Of a DNA stretch of 64,000 bases, positions 18,716 through 28,438 are shown piece after piece. The position numbers were made by a program, and so were the translations under genes. The stretch is from Paenirhodobacter enshiensis (GTDB lineage: Bacteria > Pseudomonadota > Alphaproteobacteria > Rhodobacterales > Rhodobacteraceae): NCBI RefSeq assembly GCF_000740785.1, contig NZ_JFZB01000005.1, positions 62,001 through 126,000 on the forward strand. The letters are read 5' to 3'. Every line of letters starts with the position of its first letter. The stretch's first letter is position 1. The notes below the pieces were generated by a model that did not search any database, was not told the DNA's origin, and saw only the letters and a program-made list of their open reading frames with translations.

Positions 18716-19063
18716 TCAGCCCGCATCGCGCCAGCCACCGGACAACCGGTCCGCCAGACTGGACGAGATCCGGAACACCGTGTCCATCCGCGTGAGTCGC
18801 ATCACCTTGTCGACATTCGGTTGCAGCTCTGCCAGCTCAAGCCGTCCCGGCATGCCCAGAGATTTCAGCACCGCTACGATGGCGCCCAGACCAGAGCTGT
18901 CCAGAAACACCACCCGCGACAGATCCAGCACAACCGGACCGCGGTGCCCCGCAGTCAGCCCGCGCATCTGCTCCTTGAAAGGAATCGCCGCGACGGCATC
19001 GAGGCGCTCCCCCTCGGGGCGCACGACAAGAACTTCTCCTCGTGTTTCGACATGCAGCTCCAA
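18716..19063 (-). CDS. STAS-domain anti-anti-sigma factor (RsbV/RbaV-type)
   Basis: A 115-residue single STAS domain. The phosphorylatable serine lies in VVFLDSSGLGAIVAVLKSLG. The frame is open to ATG 19123, but a TTG at 19063 follows a strong GGAGAATCGGC and begins exactly at the conserved domain (LELHVETRGEVLVVRPEGE), so I prefer it; the longer form would be 135 residues. It is the substrate/antagonist of the adjacent kinase. No PP2C-type phosphatase (the usual third partner) is in the window. Confidence 0.8.
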   Translation of the reverse strand: MELHVETRGEVLVVRPEGERLDAVAAIPFKEQMRGLTAGHRGPVVLDLSRVVFLDSSGLGAIVAVLKSLGMPGRLELAELQPNVDKVMRLTRMDTVFRISSSLADRLSGGWRDAG

Positions 19064-19179
19064 GCCGATTCTCCCATTGGATGCCCCATCATGGCGGGAA
19101 AAAGTTACCAGTCGGTAAGCCATTCCCGGACCGGCCTGGCTCGTGTAAGGATGAGACAGATCATTCGGGACCGACGACG

Positions 19180-19809
19180 ATGTGGGACACGCTGATGGCC
19201 ATTCCGGCCGCGACCTTGGCCGCTTTCATGGTGGGGGCGCTGGTGCTGAACCTGACACCGGGATCGGACGTGCTGTTCGCCACCGCCTCGGGCATCCAGG
19301 GCGGACCGAAGGCCGGCGCGGCTGCAGGTCTCGGCGTCGGCATCGGCGGCATCGTGCACAGCTGCGCCACCGCCTTCGGCCTCGGCGCGCTGGTCGCCGC
19401 CCATCCCGGAGCGCTGATTGTCGTGCGCTGGCTCGGCGCCGCCTATCTGCTTTATATCGCATGGAAAAGCTGGCACGCCGTCACCCCGGGCCCGGACACC
19501 GAACGCGGCGCCCTGAGCCCGAGAAACGCCTTCCGCCGCGCCGTCGTGACCAATGTGATGAACCCCAAGGTCATGCTGTTCATGCTGGCCTATCTGCCGC
19601 AGTTCACCGACCCGGCCGTCGGCCCGGTCTGGCAGCAGATGCTGATCCTCGGCGGGCTCGTGTGCTGCACCGGAACGCTCATCACCAGCGCCTATGGCGC
19701 GACGGCGGGCTGGCTCGGCGCGCGTCTGGCGCGTCGGCTCGGCATCCTGAACCGCGTCGCGGCGGTGCTGTTCGGCGGCCTCGCCGCGAAGCTGGCACTC
19801 GACACATGA
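19180..19809 (+). CDS. LysE/RhtB-family amino-acid exporter
   Basis: A 209-residue membrane protein with about six helices. Family motifs are NLTPGSDVLFATASGIQGGPKAGAAAGLG near the N-terminus and NVMNPKVMLFMLAYLPQF in the middle. It probably exports an amino acid or homoserine-lactone-like solute; the substrate cannot be predicted. ATG 19180 is the best start. The stop overlaps the rluA-type start as ATGA. Confidence 0.85.
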   Translation: MWDTLMAIPAATLAAFMVGALVLNLTPGSDVLFATASGIQGGPKAGAAAGLGVGIGGIVHSCATAFGLGALVAAHPGALIVVRWLGAAYLLYIAWKSWHAVTPGPDTERGALSPRNAFRRAVVTNVMNPKVMLFMLAYLPQFTDPAVGPVWQQMLILGGLVCCTGTLITSAYGATAGWLGARLARRLGILNRVAAVLFGGLAAKLALDT

Positions 19810-20462
19810 CCGATCAGGAGTTCGTCTACCGCCCCACGGCCGAACAGCCGCGGGTTCTGCATGTCGATCACGAGATCCTCGTCGTCGACAAGCCCGCCGG
19901 CCTGCTGTCCGTCCCCGGCAAGGGCGAGGGGCGCGATGACTGTCTCATCAACCGGCTGCGCGGCGCATTCCCGACGATCCTCCTGGTGCACCGGCTGGAC
20001 CTCGACACCTCCGGCGTGACGATCTTCGGCCTGACGCCCCATGCGCAACGCCACCTCGGCCTGCAATTCGAGCACCGCCAGACGAAAAAGCACTATATCG
20101 CAAGGCTCTGGGGACATCTGGAACCGAAGGAAGGCCATGTCGACCTGCCGCTCTGCGTCGACTGGCCGAACCGGCCGCGCCAGCATGTCGATCACGAGAA
20201 CGGCAAGCCCGCCCAGACCGACTGGCGCGTGCTGCGCTACGAGGGCGACACCACCCGCGTCCGCCTGACCCCGCTGACCGGGCGCAGCCACCAGCTGCGC
20301 GTGCACATGAAGGAACAGGGCCACCCGATCCTCGGCGATCCGCTCTATTCCGAAGGTCCGGCCCGCGACTTCCCGCGTCTGATGCTGCACGCCGAAAGCC
20401 TGCGCATCCGCCACCCGGACGGCGGCCGCTACATGACCTTCTCCGCCCCCGTCCCGTTCTGA
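19806..20462 (+). CDS. RluA-family RNA pseudouridine synthase
   Basis: A 218-residue RluA-type enzyme with catalytic Asp65 in LLVHRLDLDTSGV. Other landmarks are LVVDKPAGLLSVPGKG, KKHYIARLWG and TGRSHQLRVHM. It lacks an S4 domain, and the size is like RluA (23S/tRNA U746/U32), so dual 23S/tRNA specificity is plausible. It is translationally coupled to the LysE gene by a 4-nt overlap. Repeat copy C follows its stop. Confidence 0.87.
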   Translation: MTDQEFVYRPTAEQPRVLHVDHEILVVDKPAGLLSVPGKGEGRDDCLINRLRGAFPTILLVHRLDLDTSGVTIFGLTPHAQRHLGLQFEHRQTKKHYIARLWGHLEPKEGHVDLPLCVDWPNRPRQHVDHENGKPAQTDWRVLRYEGDTTRVRLTPLTGRSHQLRVHMKEQGHPILGDPLYSEGPARDFPRLMLHAESLRIRHPDGGRYMTFSAPVPF

Positions 20463-20470
20463 CGGCCACT

Positions 20471-20534
20471 CTTTCGATTCGCCGCAAATATCCCGGGGGT
20501 GAGGGCCGAAGGCCCGAGGGGGCAGAGCCCCCTC
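20471..20534. repeat. Dispersed palindromic intergenic repeat, copy C
   Basis: It has the same orientation as copy A: CTTTCGATTCGCCGC, then AAATATCCCGGGGGTGAGGG, then GGGCCGAAGGCCC and GAGGGGGCAGAGCCCCCTC. Both inverted repeats are perfect. It lies between the converging rluA-type and enoyl-CoA hydratase genes. Confidence 0.9.
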
Positions 20535-20580
20535 TCCAGACCGTCACGCAAAGCAGGCCCCGAAAGGCCCGCGCGTGACC

Positions 20581-21357
20581 TCAGCGGTCGCGGAACTGCG
20601 GCTCGCGCTTTTCGAGGAAAGCCGCCATGCCTTCCTTCTGGTCCTCGGTCGAGAACAGCGAGTGGAACAGCCGGCGCTCGAACAGAACGCCCTCGTGCAG
20701 CGTGGTCTCGTAGGCGCGATTGACGGCCTCTTTCGCCGCCAGCACGCTGACCTGCGATTTCGAGGCGATCTTGCGCGCCGTCGCCAGCGCCTCGGGCAGC
20801 AGCTGCGCGAGCGGCACCACACGGCTCACCAGCCCGGAACGCTCCGCCTCGGCCGCATCCATGAAGCGGCCGGTCAGGTGCATTTCCATCGACTTCGACT
20901 TGCCGACGAAGCGGGTCAGACGCTGCGTTCCGCCGATCCCCGCGATGATCCCGAGGTTGATCTCCGGCTGACCGAACTTCGCGTTGTCGGCACACAGGAT
21001 GAAATCGCACATCATCGCAAGTTCGCACCCGCCGCCGAGCGCATAGCCCGCCACCGCGGCGATGATCGGTTTACGGGTGCGCAGAAGCGACTCGGATTCC
21101 GTTCCGAAGAAGTTCGACAGGAACATCTCGACGGAGGTCTTCGTCGACATTTCCTTGATGTCGGCGCCAGCCGCGAAGGCCTTTTCCGACCCGGTGATGA
21201 CGATGCAGCGCACCTTGTCGTTGGCGTCCGCTTCCTTCAGCGCCTCGGCCAGCTCGCCGAGCAGCATCGAGTTCAGCGCGTTCAGGGCTTCGGGGCGGTT
21301 CAACCGGATCAGAGCGACGTAATCTTCGACTTCGACGATCAGGGTCTGATAGGCCAT
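20581..21357 (-). CDS. Enoyl-CoA hydratase (crotonase family)
   Basis: A 258-residue crotonase of fatty-acid/short-chain acyl-CoA metabolism. It has the oxyanion-hole segments [10 protein letters not shown] and [15 protein letters not shown], and both catalytic glutamates (GGGCELAM and FGQPEINLG), so it should be an active hydratase of the FadB1/EchA8 type. It stands alone between the repeat and mutM on the same strand. Confidence 0.9.
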   Translation of the reverse strand: MAYQTLIVEVEDYVALIRLNRPEALNALNSMLLGELAEALKEADANDKVRCIVITGSEKAFAAGADIKEMSTKTSVEMFLSNFFGTESESLLRTRKPIIAAVAGYALGGGCELAMMCDFILCADNAKFGQPEINLGIIAGIGGTQRLTRFVGKSKSMEMHLTGRFMDAAEAERSGLVSRVVPLAQLLPEALATARKIASKSQVSVLAAKEAVNRAYETTLHEGVLFERRLFHSLFSTEDQKEGMAAFLEKREPQFRDR

Positions 21358-21487
21358 CTGGGCATGCCTTTCCTAGTTTCAGCGCCGAGTCCTAACAGGA
21401 CAGGGGCATTTGGCAAGCCGTTCCGCCACCGCCCCCCGGCCCGGCACAGCGCGCCGCGACGTCACATCGGGGGGCGTCCGATCAAGC

Positions 21488-22333
21488 TCAGCTTTGACAC
21501 GACGGGCAGAAAAAGCTCGACCGGCCGGATTGCACGATGCGCCGGATCGGCGTGCCGCAGACCGGACAGGGCTCGCCCTCGCGGTCGTAAACGCGGAAGG
21601 TATGCTGGAAATAGCCAAGTTTCCCCGAGGCCTGCCGGTGATCGCGCAGGCTGGAGCCGCCGGCCTCGATCGCCTCGGACAGCACCTCGCGCACCAGTGG
21701 CACGATCTGCCCGATGCGCTTCGCCGCGATCCTCGCCGCCTGCCGGCGCGGGTCGATGCCGGCGCGGAACAGCACCTCGTTCACGTAGATGTTGCCCAGT
21801 CCCGCGACCACATGCTGATCGAGCAGCACGGTCTTGACCGGGCTTTTGCGCTCGTGCAGGCGCGCGATCAGATAGGCCTCGCTGAAATCGTTGCCCAGAG
21901 GCTCCGGCCCGAGCCCCGCCAGCAGCCAATGCGCCGCCTCGCGGTCGGTGCGCACCAGATCCATCGCCCCGAACCGGCGCGCATCGTTGAAGGTGACGCG
22001 CGCGCCGCCTTCCATGTCCAGAACGACGTGATCGTGCTTCTCGGGGGCGGGATGCTCGAAATGATAATCCCCCAGCATGATCCCCGAGACCAGCATCCGC
22101 CCCGACATGCCCAGATGGATGAGCAGGCTCTCGCCGGTGTCGAGATCGGCGAGAATGTATTTCGAGCGCCGCCGAAGCCGTTCAACCCGCGCGCCCTCCA
22201 GCCGGGTGGCCATGTTCTCGGGCAGGGGCCAGCGCAGATCCGGGCGGTTCAGCGTCACATGGGCGATCCGCCGCCCCTCCATCGCGGGGACCAGCCCGCG
22301 CCTGACCGTTTCCACCTCGGGCAGTTCCGGCAT
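21488..22333 (-). CDS. mutM: Formamidopyrimidine-DNA glycosylase MutM (Fpg)
   Basis: A 281-residue bifunctional glycosylase/AP lyase removing 8-oxoguanine. The N-terminal [13 protein letters not shown] carries the catalytic Pro2 and Glu3. [17 protein letters not shown] is the H2TH region, and the C-terminal zinc finger is CPVCG...FFCPSCQ with four cysteines. It is divergent from ubiE, with 78 nt between the starts. Confidence 0.95.
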   Translation of the reverse strand: MPELPEVETVRRGLVPAMEGRRIAHVTLNRPDLRWPLPENMATRLEGARVERLRRRSKYILADLDTGESLLIHLGMSGRMLVSGIMLGDYHFEHPAPEKHDHVVLDMEGGARVTFNDARRFGAMDLVRTDREAAHWLLAGLGPEPLGNDFSEAYLIARLHERKSPVKTVLLDQHVVAGLGNIYVNEVLFRAGIDPRRQAARIAAKRIGQIVPLVREVLSEAIEAGGSSLRDHRQASGKLGYFQHTFRVYDREGEPCPVCGTPIRRIVQSGRSSFFCPSCQS

Positions 22334-22411
22334 GATTTGTCCTGTCTCATTGTCATGGCCGCAGGGGCGCCTATAAGGAAGGTCACATATCAGCATCGGC
22401 AAGAGATCACG

Positions 22412-23161
22412 ATGGCGGAACAGCACAGAACGACGCACTTCGGTTTCCAGACCGTGGACGAGGATCAGAAGGCCGGGATGGTGCACGGCGTGTTCTCGCG
22501 CGTGGCCTCCAAATACGACATCATGAACGACCTGATGAGCGTGGGCATCCATCGCCTCTGGAAGGACGCGATGATGGACTGGCTGTCGCCGCGGCCGGAA
22601 CAGCGCCTTCTCGACGTCGCGGGCGGCACCGGCGACGTGGCGTTCCGCTTCCTCGAACGTGCCCCCGGCGCCACGGCGGTCGTGTGCGACCTGACCGAGC
22701 CGATGCTGAAGGAAGGCGAGAAGCGCGCCGAAGCCGCGAACCTGGCCGATCGGCTGACCTGGCAGGTCGAGGACGCGATGGACCTGTCCTTCCCGGACAA
22801 TTCCTTCGACGTCTACACGATCTCCTTCGGCATCCGGAACGTGACCCGCATCCCCGACGCGCTGCGCGAGGCTTACCGCGTGCTGAAGCCCGGCGGCCGG
22901 CTGATGGTGCTGGAATTCAACCGCATCCCGAATGACATGCTGCAATGGCTCTATGACAAGTATTCGTTCAACGTGATCCCGCTGATGGGCCAGATCGTGG
23001 CGAATGACCGCGACAGCTATCAATATCTGGTGGAATCGATCCGCAAATTCCCCGACCAGGAAAACTTCGCCAACATGATCCGCGAGGCCGGGTTCGCTCA
23101 GGTGCGTTACCGCAACCTGTCGATGGGCATCGCGGCGCTGCATTCGGGCTGGAAGATCTGA
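22412..23161 (+). CDS. ubiE: Ubiquinone/menaquinone methyltransferase UbiE
   Basis: A 249-residue SAM-dependent C-methyltransferase. It has the SAM-binding [15 protein letters not shown], the UbiE signatures [19 protein letters not shown] and [18 protein letters not shown], and the C-terminal [15 protein letters not shown] 22412 is used. ubiB follows after one base, so the two form a ubiquinone unit. Confidence 0.95.
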   Translation: MAEQHRTTHFGFQTVDEDQKAGMVHGVFSRVASKYDIMNDLMSVGIHRLWKDAMMDWLSPRPEQRLLDVAGGTGDVAFRFLERAPGATAVVCDLTEPMLKEGEKRAEAANLADRLTWQVEDAMDLSFPDNSFDVYTISFGIRNVTRIPDALREAYRVLKPGGRLMVLEFNRIPNDMLQWLYDKYSFNVIPLMGQIVANDRDSYQYLVESIRKFPDQENFANMIREAGFAQVRYRNLSMGIAALHSGWKI

Positions 23162-23162
23162 C

Positions 23163-24713
23163 GTGAGGGGCCCGCACAACATCTGGCGACTGATCCGCAC
23201 CGGAGCCACCTTCGAGCGCACCGGCGCCATGCGCGAGGTGCTCGAGGCGCTCGAGGTTCCCGCGCGGCTGCGACTGGTTGCCCGGGTGTTGGGCTGGCCC
23301 TTCAAATGGCTGGGCTACAAGGGCGATCCGGCGCTGCCGCCGGTGACGCGGGCGATCACCGCGCTCGGACCGGCCTACATCAAGTTCGGTCAGATCCTGT
23401 CGACCCGCCCCGATGTGGTGGGGCCGGAACTGGCCGCCCAGCTCGGCGTGCTGCGCGATCAGTTGCCGCCGTTTTCCGTGGCCGTCGCCAAGGCCACCAT
23501 CGCCGAAGAGCTGGGCCGCCCGGTCGAAACGCTGTTCTCCGCATTCTCGGAACCCGTCGCCGCCGCCTCGATCGCGCAGGTGCACGAGGCGGTTCTGGCC
23601 GCCGACGGACGCCATGTCGCGGTCAAGGTGCTGCGCCCCGGGATCGAGCGCGCTTTCCGCAAAGACCTCGACGCCTTCCACTTCGCCGCCGGGATGATCG
23701 AATTTCTGGCGCCGTTCTCGCGCCGGCTGCGCCCGTCGGACGTGGTGAACCATTTCGAGAGCACCGTTCTCGGCGAGCTGGACCTGCGGCTGGAGGCCGC
23801 TGCCGCCTCGCAATTCGCCGCCAATACCGCGAACGATCCGAACTTCCGCGTGCCCGCCCCAGTCTGGGAAATGAGCAGCCGCGGCGTCATGGTGATGGAC
23901 TGGGCCGAGGGCACGCCGATGGGCGATGTCCCCGCGCTGAAGGCCGCGGGCCATGACCTCGCCGCGCTCGGGCGCAACGTGCTGCAGCTGTTCCTCAGCC
24001 ACGCGCTGCGCGACGGCTATTTCCACGCCGACATGCACCAGGGCAACCTGAAAGTCGCGGCGAACGGCGATATCATCGCCTTCGATTTCGGCATCATGGG
24101 GCAGATCGACGAATATACCCGCCGCGTCTATGCCGAAATCCTGATGGGCTTCATCCAGCGCGACTATCGCCGCGTCGCCGAGGTGCATTTCGAGGCCGGT
24201 TACGTTCCTGCCGACCGCGACGTGAACGCCTTCGCCCTCGCCCTGCGAGCGGTGGGCGAGCCGATCTTCGGCATGAACGCCACGCAGATCTCGATGGCGC
24301 GGCTGCTCGCCCATCTGTTCGAGGTGACCGAGCGTTTCGGTATGCAAACCCGGACCGAACTGATCTTGCTGCAACGCACGATGGTCGTGGTCGAGGGGGT
24401 GGCACGCTCTCTCGACCCGGCGCTGAACATGTGGGAGACCGCCCGGCCCGTGGTCGAGCGCTATATCCGTGAGAACTTTGGCCCGCGTGCGGTTTTGCGC
24501 GACATGCGCCGCACTGCGATGGTGCTCAGCCATTTCGCCCCCCGCCTGCCCGAAATGTTGCAGACAGCGCTGGAACGCAAGGACGCCCCCGCACCGAAAC
24601 CGGCCACGCACCGGGCAAGCACGGTATTTCTGTCGACCGCAGCGGTTGTGCTGGTTCTGGCGGCAGGGGTCGCGGTCGGATTACTGGCATCGGGGCAGAT
24701 CATCCATCCGTAA
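23163..24713 (+). CDS. ubiB: Ubiquinone biosynthesis atypical kinase/ATPase UbiB
   Basis: A 516-residue ABC1/ADCK/UbiB protein. It has the family KxGQ motif ([13 protein letters not shown]), the alanine-rich loop [23 protein letters not shown], the HADMHQGNL and FDFGIMG metal/catalytic motifs, and a C-terminal hydrophobic tail (about 488-510) that anchors it in the inner membrane. It starts at GTG 23163, with GGAAG in the ubiE 3' end as ribosome-binding site. It supports lipid-soluble ubiquinone intermediates. Confidence 0.93.
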   Translation: MRGPHNIWRLIRTGATFERTGAMREVLEALEVPARLRLVARVLGWPFKWLGYKGDPALPPVTRAITALGPAYIKFGQILSTRPDVVGPELAAQLGVLRDQLPPFSVAVAKATIAEELGRPVETLFSAFSEPVAAASIAQVHEAVLAADGRHVAVKVLRPGIERAFRKDLDAFHFAAGMIEFLAPFSRRLRPSDVVNHFESTVLGELDLRLEAAAASQFAANTANDPNFRVPAPVWEMSSRGVMVMDWAEGTPMGDVPALKAAGHDLAALGRNVLQLFLSHALRDGYFHADMHQGNLKVAANGDIIAFDFGIMGQIDEYTRRVYAEILMGFIQRDYRRVAEVHFEAGYVPADRDVNAFALALRAVGEPIFGMNATQISMARLLAHLFEVTERFGMQTRTELILLQRTMVVVEGVARSLDPALNMWETARPVVERYIRENFGPRAVLRDMRRTAMVLSHFAPRLPEMLQTALERKDAPAPKPATHRASTVFLSTAAVVLVLAAGVAVGLLASGQIIHP

Positions 24714-25071
24714 ACAGAGCCCTTCCCGGTCAATTCCGTGGCGGTGCATATCTGTGACCGTCACGGGGCAAATCACCGGCAATGCCCTGATCGTCCCATG
24801 CTTTCCTTCCGGAAGGAAAGCGATCTCCCCCGGCACGGCGAACACGGCACAGTCCAGTGGGGCAACGGCCGCGTCGGAGAACACAGACGCCTTCCCGATA
24901 TGGCTACATGTAATTCCCGTCGGGATTTCACAAGAATTTCTTCAGGGAATTCTGCGGCTTGATATCTCCCTCCCGGCATCGCTTCCCTAGTCTGGAATTC
25001 CCCTCGCCCACGGCCCGGACCGCCCTGAAAGTCAGGCATGCCATGGCATGCACAGGTCCTTCGGAAACACT
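24714..25071. other. 358-nt intergenic region rich in palindromes
   Basis: It lies between the converging ubiB and flgD 3' ends and has no coding signal. It holds a perfect 20-bp palindrome at 24801-24820 (half-site CTTTCCTTCC), a perfect 16-bp palindrome at 25036-25051 (half-site GCATGCCA) and AT-richer sequence with GGAATTC-type inverted repeats around 24910-25000. It marks the border between core ubiquinone genes and the flagellar block. Confidence 0.6.
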
Positions 25072-25740
25072 CTAGCTGCCAGAGCGCAGAGCCTGAACCT
25101 CCTCGACCCCGATCTCCTTGCCGCTGCCGGTCACCAGAATCGGGGTGCCTCCGCTGTCCTGTCTCACCTCGACGATGGGCGTATAGACGGCCACGTCATC
25201 AGTCGAGACGAGCTTCCCGTTGCTGAAACTTTGCAGCTGGAACGAATACTCCCCGGAGCCAAGCCGCTTGCCGTTCGAGGTCATCCCATCCCAATCGAAG
25301 GAACTGTCGCCGACCGAAACCGCGCGCTGATCGACGACCGTGCCCGCACTGTTTCTGACCACCAGAATGGCCGCATCGGCCCCGGAAGACGCATCGGTCG
25401 CCAGGGTCAATGGCGTCACCCCGTCGAAAATGGCAGAGGTGTCGGCCAGCGCCTGCATCCCCACCCATCCCGCATACTGGCCGATGCCGGTTCCGCCAAG
25501 CTGTGCGTTCAGAGACGACAGAAGGTCGTTAGTGCGCACCTGCTGTTCCACTTGCGAAAACGTGGCCAGCTGAGTCGCATATTGCGAACTGTCCATCGGA
25601 TCCGTCGGGTCCTGATTCTGCATCTGTGTCGTCATGAGCTTGAGGAACGTCTGGTAGTCCGACACGATCGTCGAACCCGCCGACGAACCGCCTGCGGCGG
25701 AAGACGAGGACGAAGATGTCGAAGATGTCACGCTGGTCAT
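25072..25740 (-). CDS. flgD: Flagellar hook-capping/assembly protein FlgD
   Basis: A 222-residue scaffold protein for hook polymerisation. A serine-rich leader (residues 1-24) precedes the conserved FlgD_N segment DYQTFLKLMTTQMQNQDP and MDSSQYATQLATFSQVEQ. The C-terminal part is the FlgD Tudor/FnIII-like region (FDWDGMTSNGKRLGSGEYSF). It is 12 nt downstream of fliK, in one minus-strand unit. Confidence 0.93.
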   Translation of the reverse strand: MTSVTSSTSSSSSSAAGGSSAGSTIVSDYQTFLKLMTTQMQNQDPTDPMDSSQYATQLATFSQVEQQVRTNDLLSSLNAQLGGTGIGQYAGWVGMQALADTSAIFDGVTPLTLATDASSGADAAILVVRNSAGTVVDQRAVSVGDSSFDWDGMTSNGKRLGSGEYSFQLQSFSNGKLVSTDDVAVYTPIVEVRQDSGGTPILVTGSGKEIGVEEVQALRSGS

Positions 25741-25752
25741 GGAAATCCTTTC

Positions 25753-28032
25753 TCAGATACGCAGGTCCAGAGACCCGCTGGCGGCAGAGGGATGAGAGAC
25801 GGGAGGCGGAACTTCCGGCATAGCGTCGGTTTCGCTCGGCACGGCGAAATCGGCGGAAGCCAAATTCGTGGGGCGCTGATCGCCCGGACTATCCTGCCCA
25901 CCGAAGGAAAACGTAACCTGACCATAGCCGATGTCGCGCAGATCGCGGGCAAGCGAATCCGCATTCCGGCGCACGAGATCGAGGGTTTCGGGCCGTTCAG
26001 CCTCGACCACGACCGAGACGCCTCCATCCGTCGCATGCAACGACAGGCGAAGCTTGCCCAGATCGGCCGGGGCCAGAGTTATCTCGATCCGGTCGCTCGA
26101 CGCGGCATGAAGGATTTTCTCCAGAATCTGATGCGATACGGCCGGCGGTGCGGCAGCAGCCTCTCGGCCATAAACGGCGGCAGCCTTGCTTGTCGACGGA
26201 TCGATCGTGCCGGGAAGGGGGACGCTCCCGGCGGCACGATCAGACGGCATTTCGACCGAATCGTCCGCCGAAACGTCGACAGCTCTCTCTGAAAAGGCCG
26301 CCGAAGAGGCCACGGCTTGCACATCGGGACCGGCCTCTTCCCCCAAGACATGACCGGAAGCCGTCGCGATGCCAGGTCCGCTGGCAGGGCGTTCACCGGA
26401 AGTCGGAGGTGTGAACACGACATCAGGCGGCATCTGCACCGGCAGTCCGGACTGCGGCAGCGAGCCGGCGACGGCCATATCGCCCGCCTCGCCCCGCACC
26501 GCGGAGACGGATCGCGACAGAGCATCCGGCACGGGCGATGCCACGGCCGAAACCCCGCTCGGAGTTCTGACCGGATCGTCCGGGCGGCCGTCCACCTCCA
26601 TCGGCCGAGGCGAAGCAGCGGTGACATGCAGCTGAACGCGCATCGCCGGTGCCACCGAAGCCGGCGGCACCGGCGATGCGGCCGCCCCTTCGGGGGCACG
26701 CCCCTCCATCCGACTTTCCGGCATCCGTGCCGTCTGGGTTTCGGACATGTCCGGTTTTGACGACGCGACAACGTAAGCCGCCCCTGAACCGAAGGACGGG
26801 GCAGGCGTCTCATCGACGAGAGCGGCAGGGAGATCATTTACCGCCACCACGCGTCCGCGCCATACAGCAGAATCGGATCCCGATACGGGCAAGGCAACGG
26901 CCTCCGGTCTGGCCGCCGAAGCCGAGGATGGCCGCCGGACAGCACCAACCCCAGAATCTCCCACCAGATCGGAAACAGTCATGCGCACCGGGCTTTCCGG
27001 GAACGCCCCCCCGACTGCAGCAACGCCCGATATTTGCCCGGCAACTCCCGAGGAGTTCGGAATGATGATCGGTGAAGACACCGCCTCCGAAGCAGAAGAG
27101 AGCGACAACGGACTGACACCGCGCGGCGTGCCTGGCGGTTGCGGATCGGTCAACGCCTGACGGGCCTCCCCGGCCCGGACGGTTTCGGAACCAGAAGACG
27201 AGGCCTGAAAGTGCATCGGGGCGGAAACGCCAAACGCCGGAACCATGCGGTTCCGGTCTTGTGGCCGCGCGAATGCTGTGCTGTCGGCAAGCAAAGGATA
27301 GTGCTGCGCGATTTCGACAGCCGGTCGGCCCACGCCTACCGGAACCGAAACATCGCCGGAAGACGCATGGGAAACGAGGTCCTCCCAGTTCCGATCCACT
27401 GTCGGCCGCTCAACGGCCGGGGGCGAAGCGAAACCATCCATTGCCGCCCACGATGGCAGGGACTGCGCCTGCTGAGACGAGACAGCCGTCGTCAGGAGAT
27501 CCCGCTCCGCGACATGCCCGTCGGGTGGTGGATACCGTCCCCCACCCCGCACGAAAGGCAGACCCGTCACACTGCCCGGAACATCTTTGTCCGCTGCCGG
27601 TCCGGGAGCAAAAGGCGCAGGCGTTCCCGGACCCGCGGTCGCCATGTTTCGTGCGTCCAAAATCGCCGGAACGAGAACCGCCGGAAGAGCGATGCCGCCG
27701 CGATCGCCATCTCCGGGCGCATCGTCCCTTGTCCAGGACAATTCAGTGGAATCGTCGCTCCGTCCCCGATGCAGCCATGCCGCAGATCCGGCCGAAAACA
27801 CCGTTTCTTCTCCGTCCGGCTCGGGGAAGTTGCCCACAGATGACATTGCGACGTCCGGCTTCGCCTCTTCAGCCGCGACCGGCACAGGCCCGGCGGCAAG
27901 GGGCTCCGTCCCTCCAAACACCAGCGCAAAGTCGTTTCCCGCAGCCGGACAAGCCGCACCCTCTCCCGCAGCCGTCCGTCCTCCGGTGCAGGAGGGCAAA
28001 GCGAGTGGATCCATCGGAAGAATGCTGTCCAT
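25753..28032 (-). CDS. fliK: Flagellar hook-length control protein FliK
   Basis: A protein of about 759 residues. The first roughly 620 residues are low-complexity, rich in Ala, Pro, Ser and Val, and the only conserved part is the C-terminal hook-length switch domain (about 630-712: ILEKILHAASSDRIEITLAPADLG...). The long disordered part acts as the ruler in this family. Start choice is uncertain: ATG 28032 follows GCAGGACCG, while an open frame to 28128 would fill the divergent promoter space before the flgJ-like gene. Paired with flgD, its neighbour in hook assembly. Confidence 0.85.
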   Translation of the reverse strand: MDSILPMDPLALPSCTGGRTAAGEGAACPAAGNDFALVFGGTEPLAAGPVPVAAEEAKPDVAMSSVGNFPEPDGEETVFSAGSAAWLHRGRSDDSTELSWTRDDAPGDGDRGGIALPAVLVPAILDARNMATAGPGTPAPFAPGPAADKDVPGSVTGLPFVRGGGRYPPPDGHVAERDLLTTAVSSQQAQSLPSWAAMDGFASPPAVERPTVDRNWEDLVSHASSGDVSVPVGVGRPAVEIAQHYPLLADSTAFARPQDRNRMVPAFGVSAPMHFQASSSGSETVRAGEARQALTDPQPPGTPRGVSPLSLSSASEAVSSPIIIPNSSGVAGQISGVAAVGGAFPESPVRMTVSDLVGDSGVGAVRRPSSASAARPEAVALPVSGSDSAVWRGRVVAVNDLPAALVDETPAPSFGSGAAYVVASSKPDMSETQTARMPESRMEGRAPEGAAASPVPPASVAPAMRVQLHVTAASPRPMEVDGRPDDPVRTPSGVSAVASPVPDALSRSVSAVRGEAGDMAVAGSLPQSGLPVQMPPDVVFTPPTSGERPASGPGIATASGHVLGEEAGPDVQAVASSAAFSERAVDVSADDSVEMPSDRAAGSVPLPGTIDPSTSKAAAVYGREAAAAPPAVSHQILEKILHAASSDRIEITLAPADLGKLRLSLHATDGGVSVVVEAERPETLDLVRRNADSLARDLRDIGYGQVTFSFGGQDSPGDQRPTNLASADFAVPSETDAMPEVPPPVSHPSAASGSLDLRI

Positions 28033-28144
28033 CGGTCCTGCGACATCTTTTGTTACAAGCTCAGAGTCGCATCGGAAGATTACCACTTCTTTACTGCTTG
28101 ACCGCAAGCTGACGGAATACCGGCTCAATCGGAGGCAATTTCAG

Positions 28145-28438
28145 ATGATCTCACCAATCTCCGGCGCCCCTGCAGGGCATGAGCCCGCCCGGGCCCGGGA
28201 TCCGCGCAACATTGTCTTGCGGGACCGGGCGAATCAGCTCGAAGCGGCGTTCCTGTCGCAGATGCTTGCAACCGCAGGTGTCGGGAAAGTGTCGGAAAGC
28301 ATGGGAGGCGGCGCCGGAGAAGAGCAGTTTTCTTCCTTCCTGCGCGAAGCTTACGCGGAAAAAACCGTTGCCGCCGGGGGGATCGGTCTGGCGGAGACGA
28401 TCTTTCAATCTCTCGCGAAAGGACAAACAGATGACTAG
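28145..28438 (+). CDS. Rod-binding protein, FlgJ N-terminal type
   Basis: A 97-residue protein equal to the rod-binding domain of FlgJ, without the muramidase domain, as in other alphaproteobacteria. The motif is LRDRANQLEAAFLSQMLATAG followed by GGAGEEQFSSFLREAYAEK and GGIGLAETIFQSL. ATG 28145 follows CGGAGGCAATTTC. Its last 8 nt overlap the FlgN-like gene. Confidence 0.85.
   Translation: MISPISGAPAGHEPARARDPRNIVLRDRANQLEAAFLSQMLATAGVGKVSESMGGGAGEEQFSSFLREAYAEKTVAAGGIGLAETIFQSLAKGQTDD

Noticed and set aside
28033-28144. Possible sigma-28 type promoter (TAAAG ... CCGATG) between fliK and the flgJ-like gene
   Set aside because: The spacer is about 13 nt, not 15, and the -10 half matches only in CCGAT, so I cannot claim a flagellar promoter.
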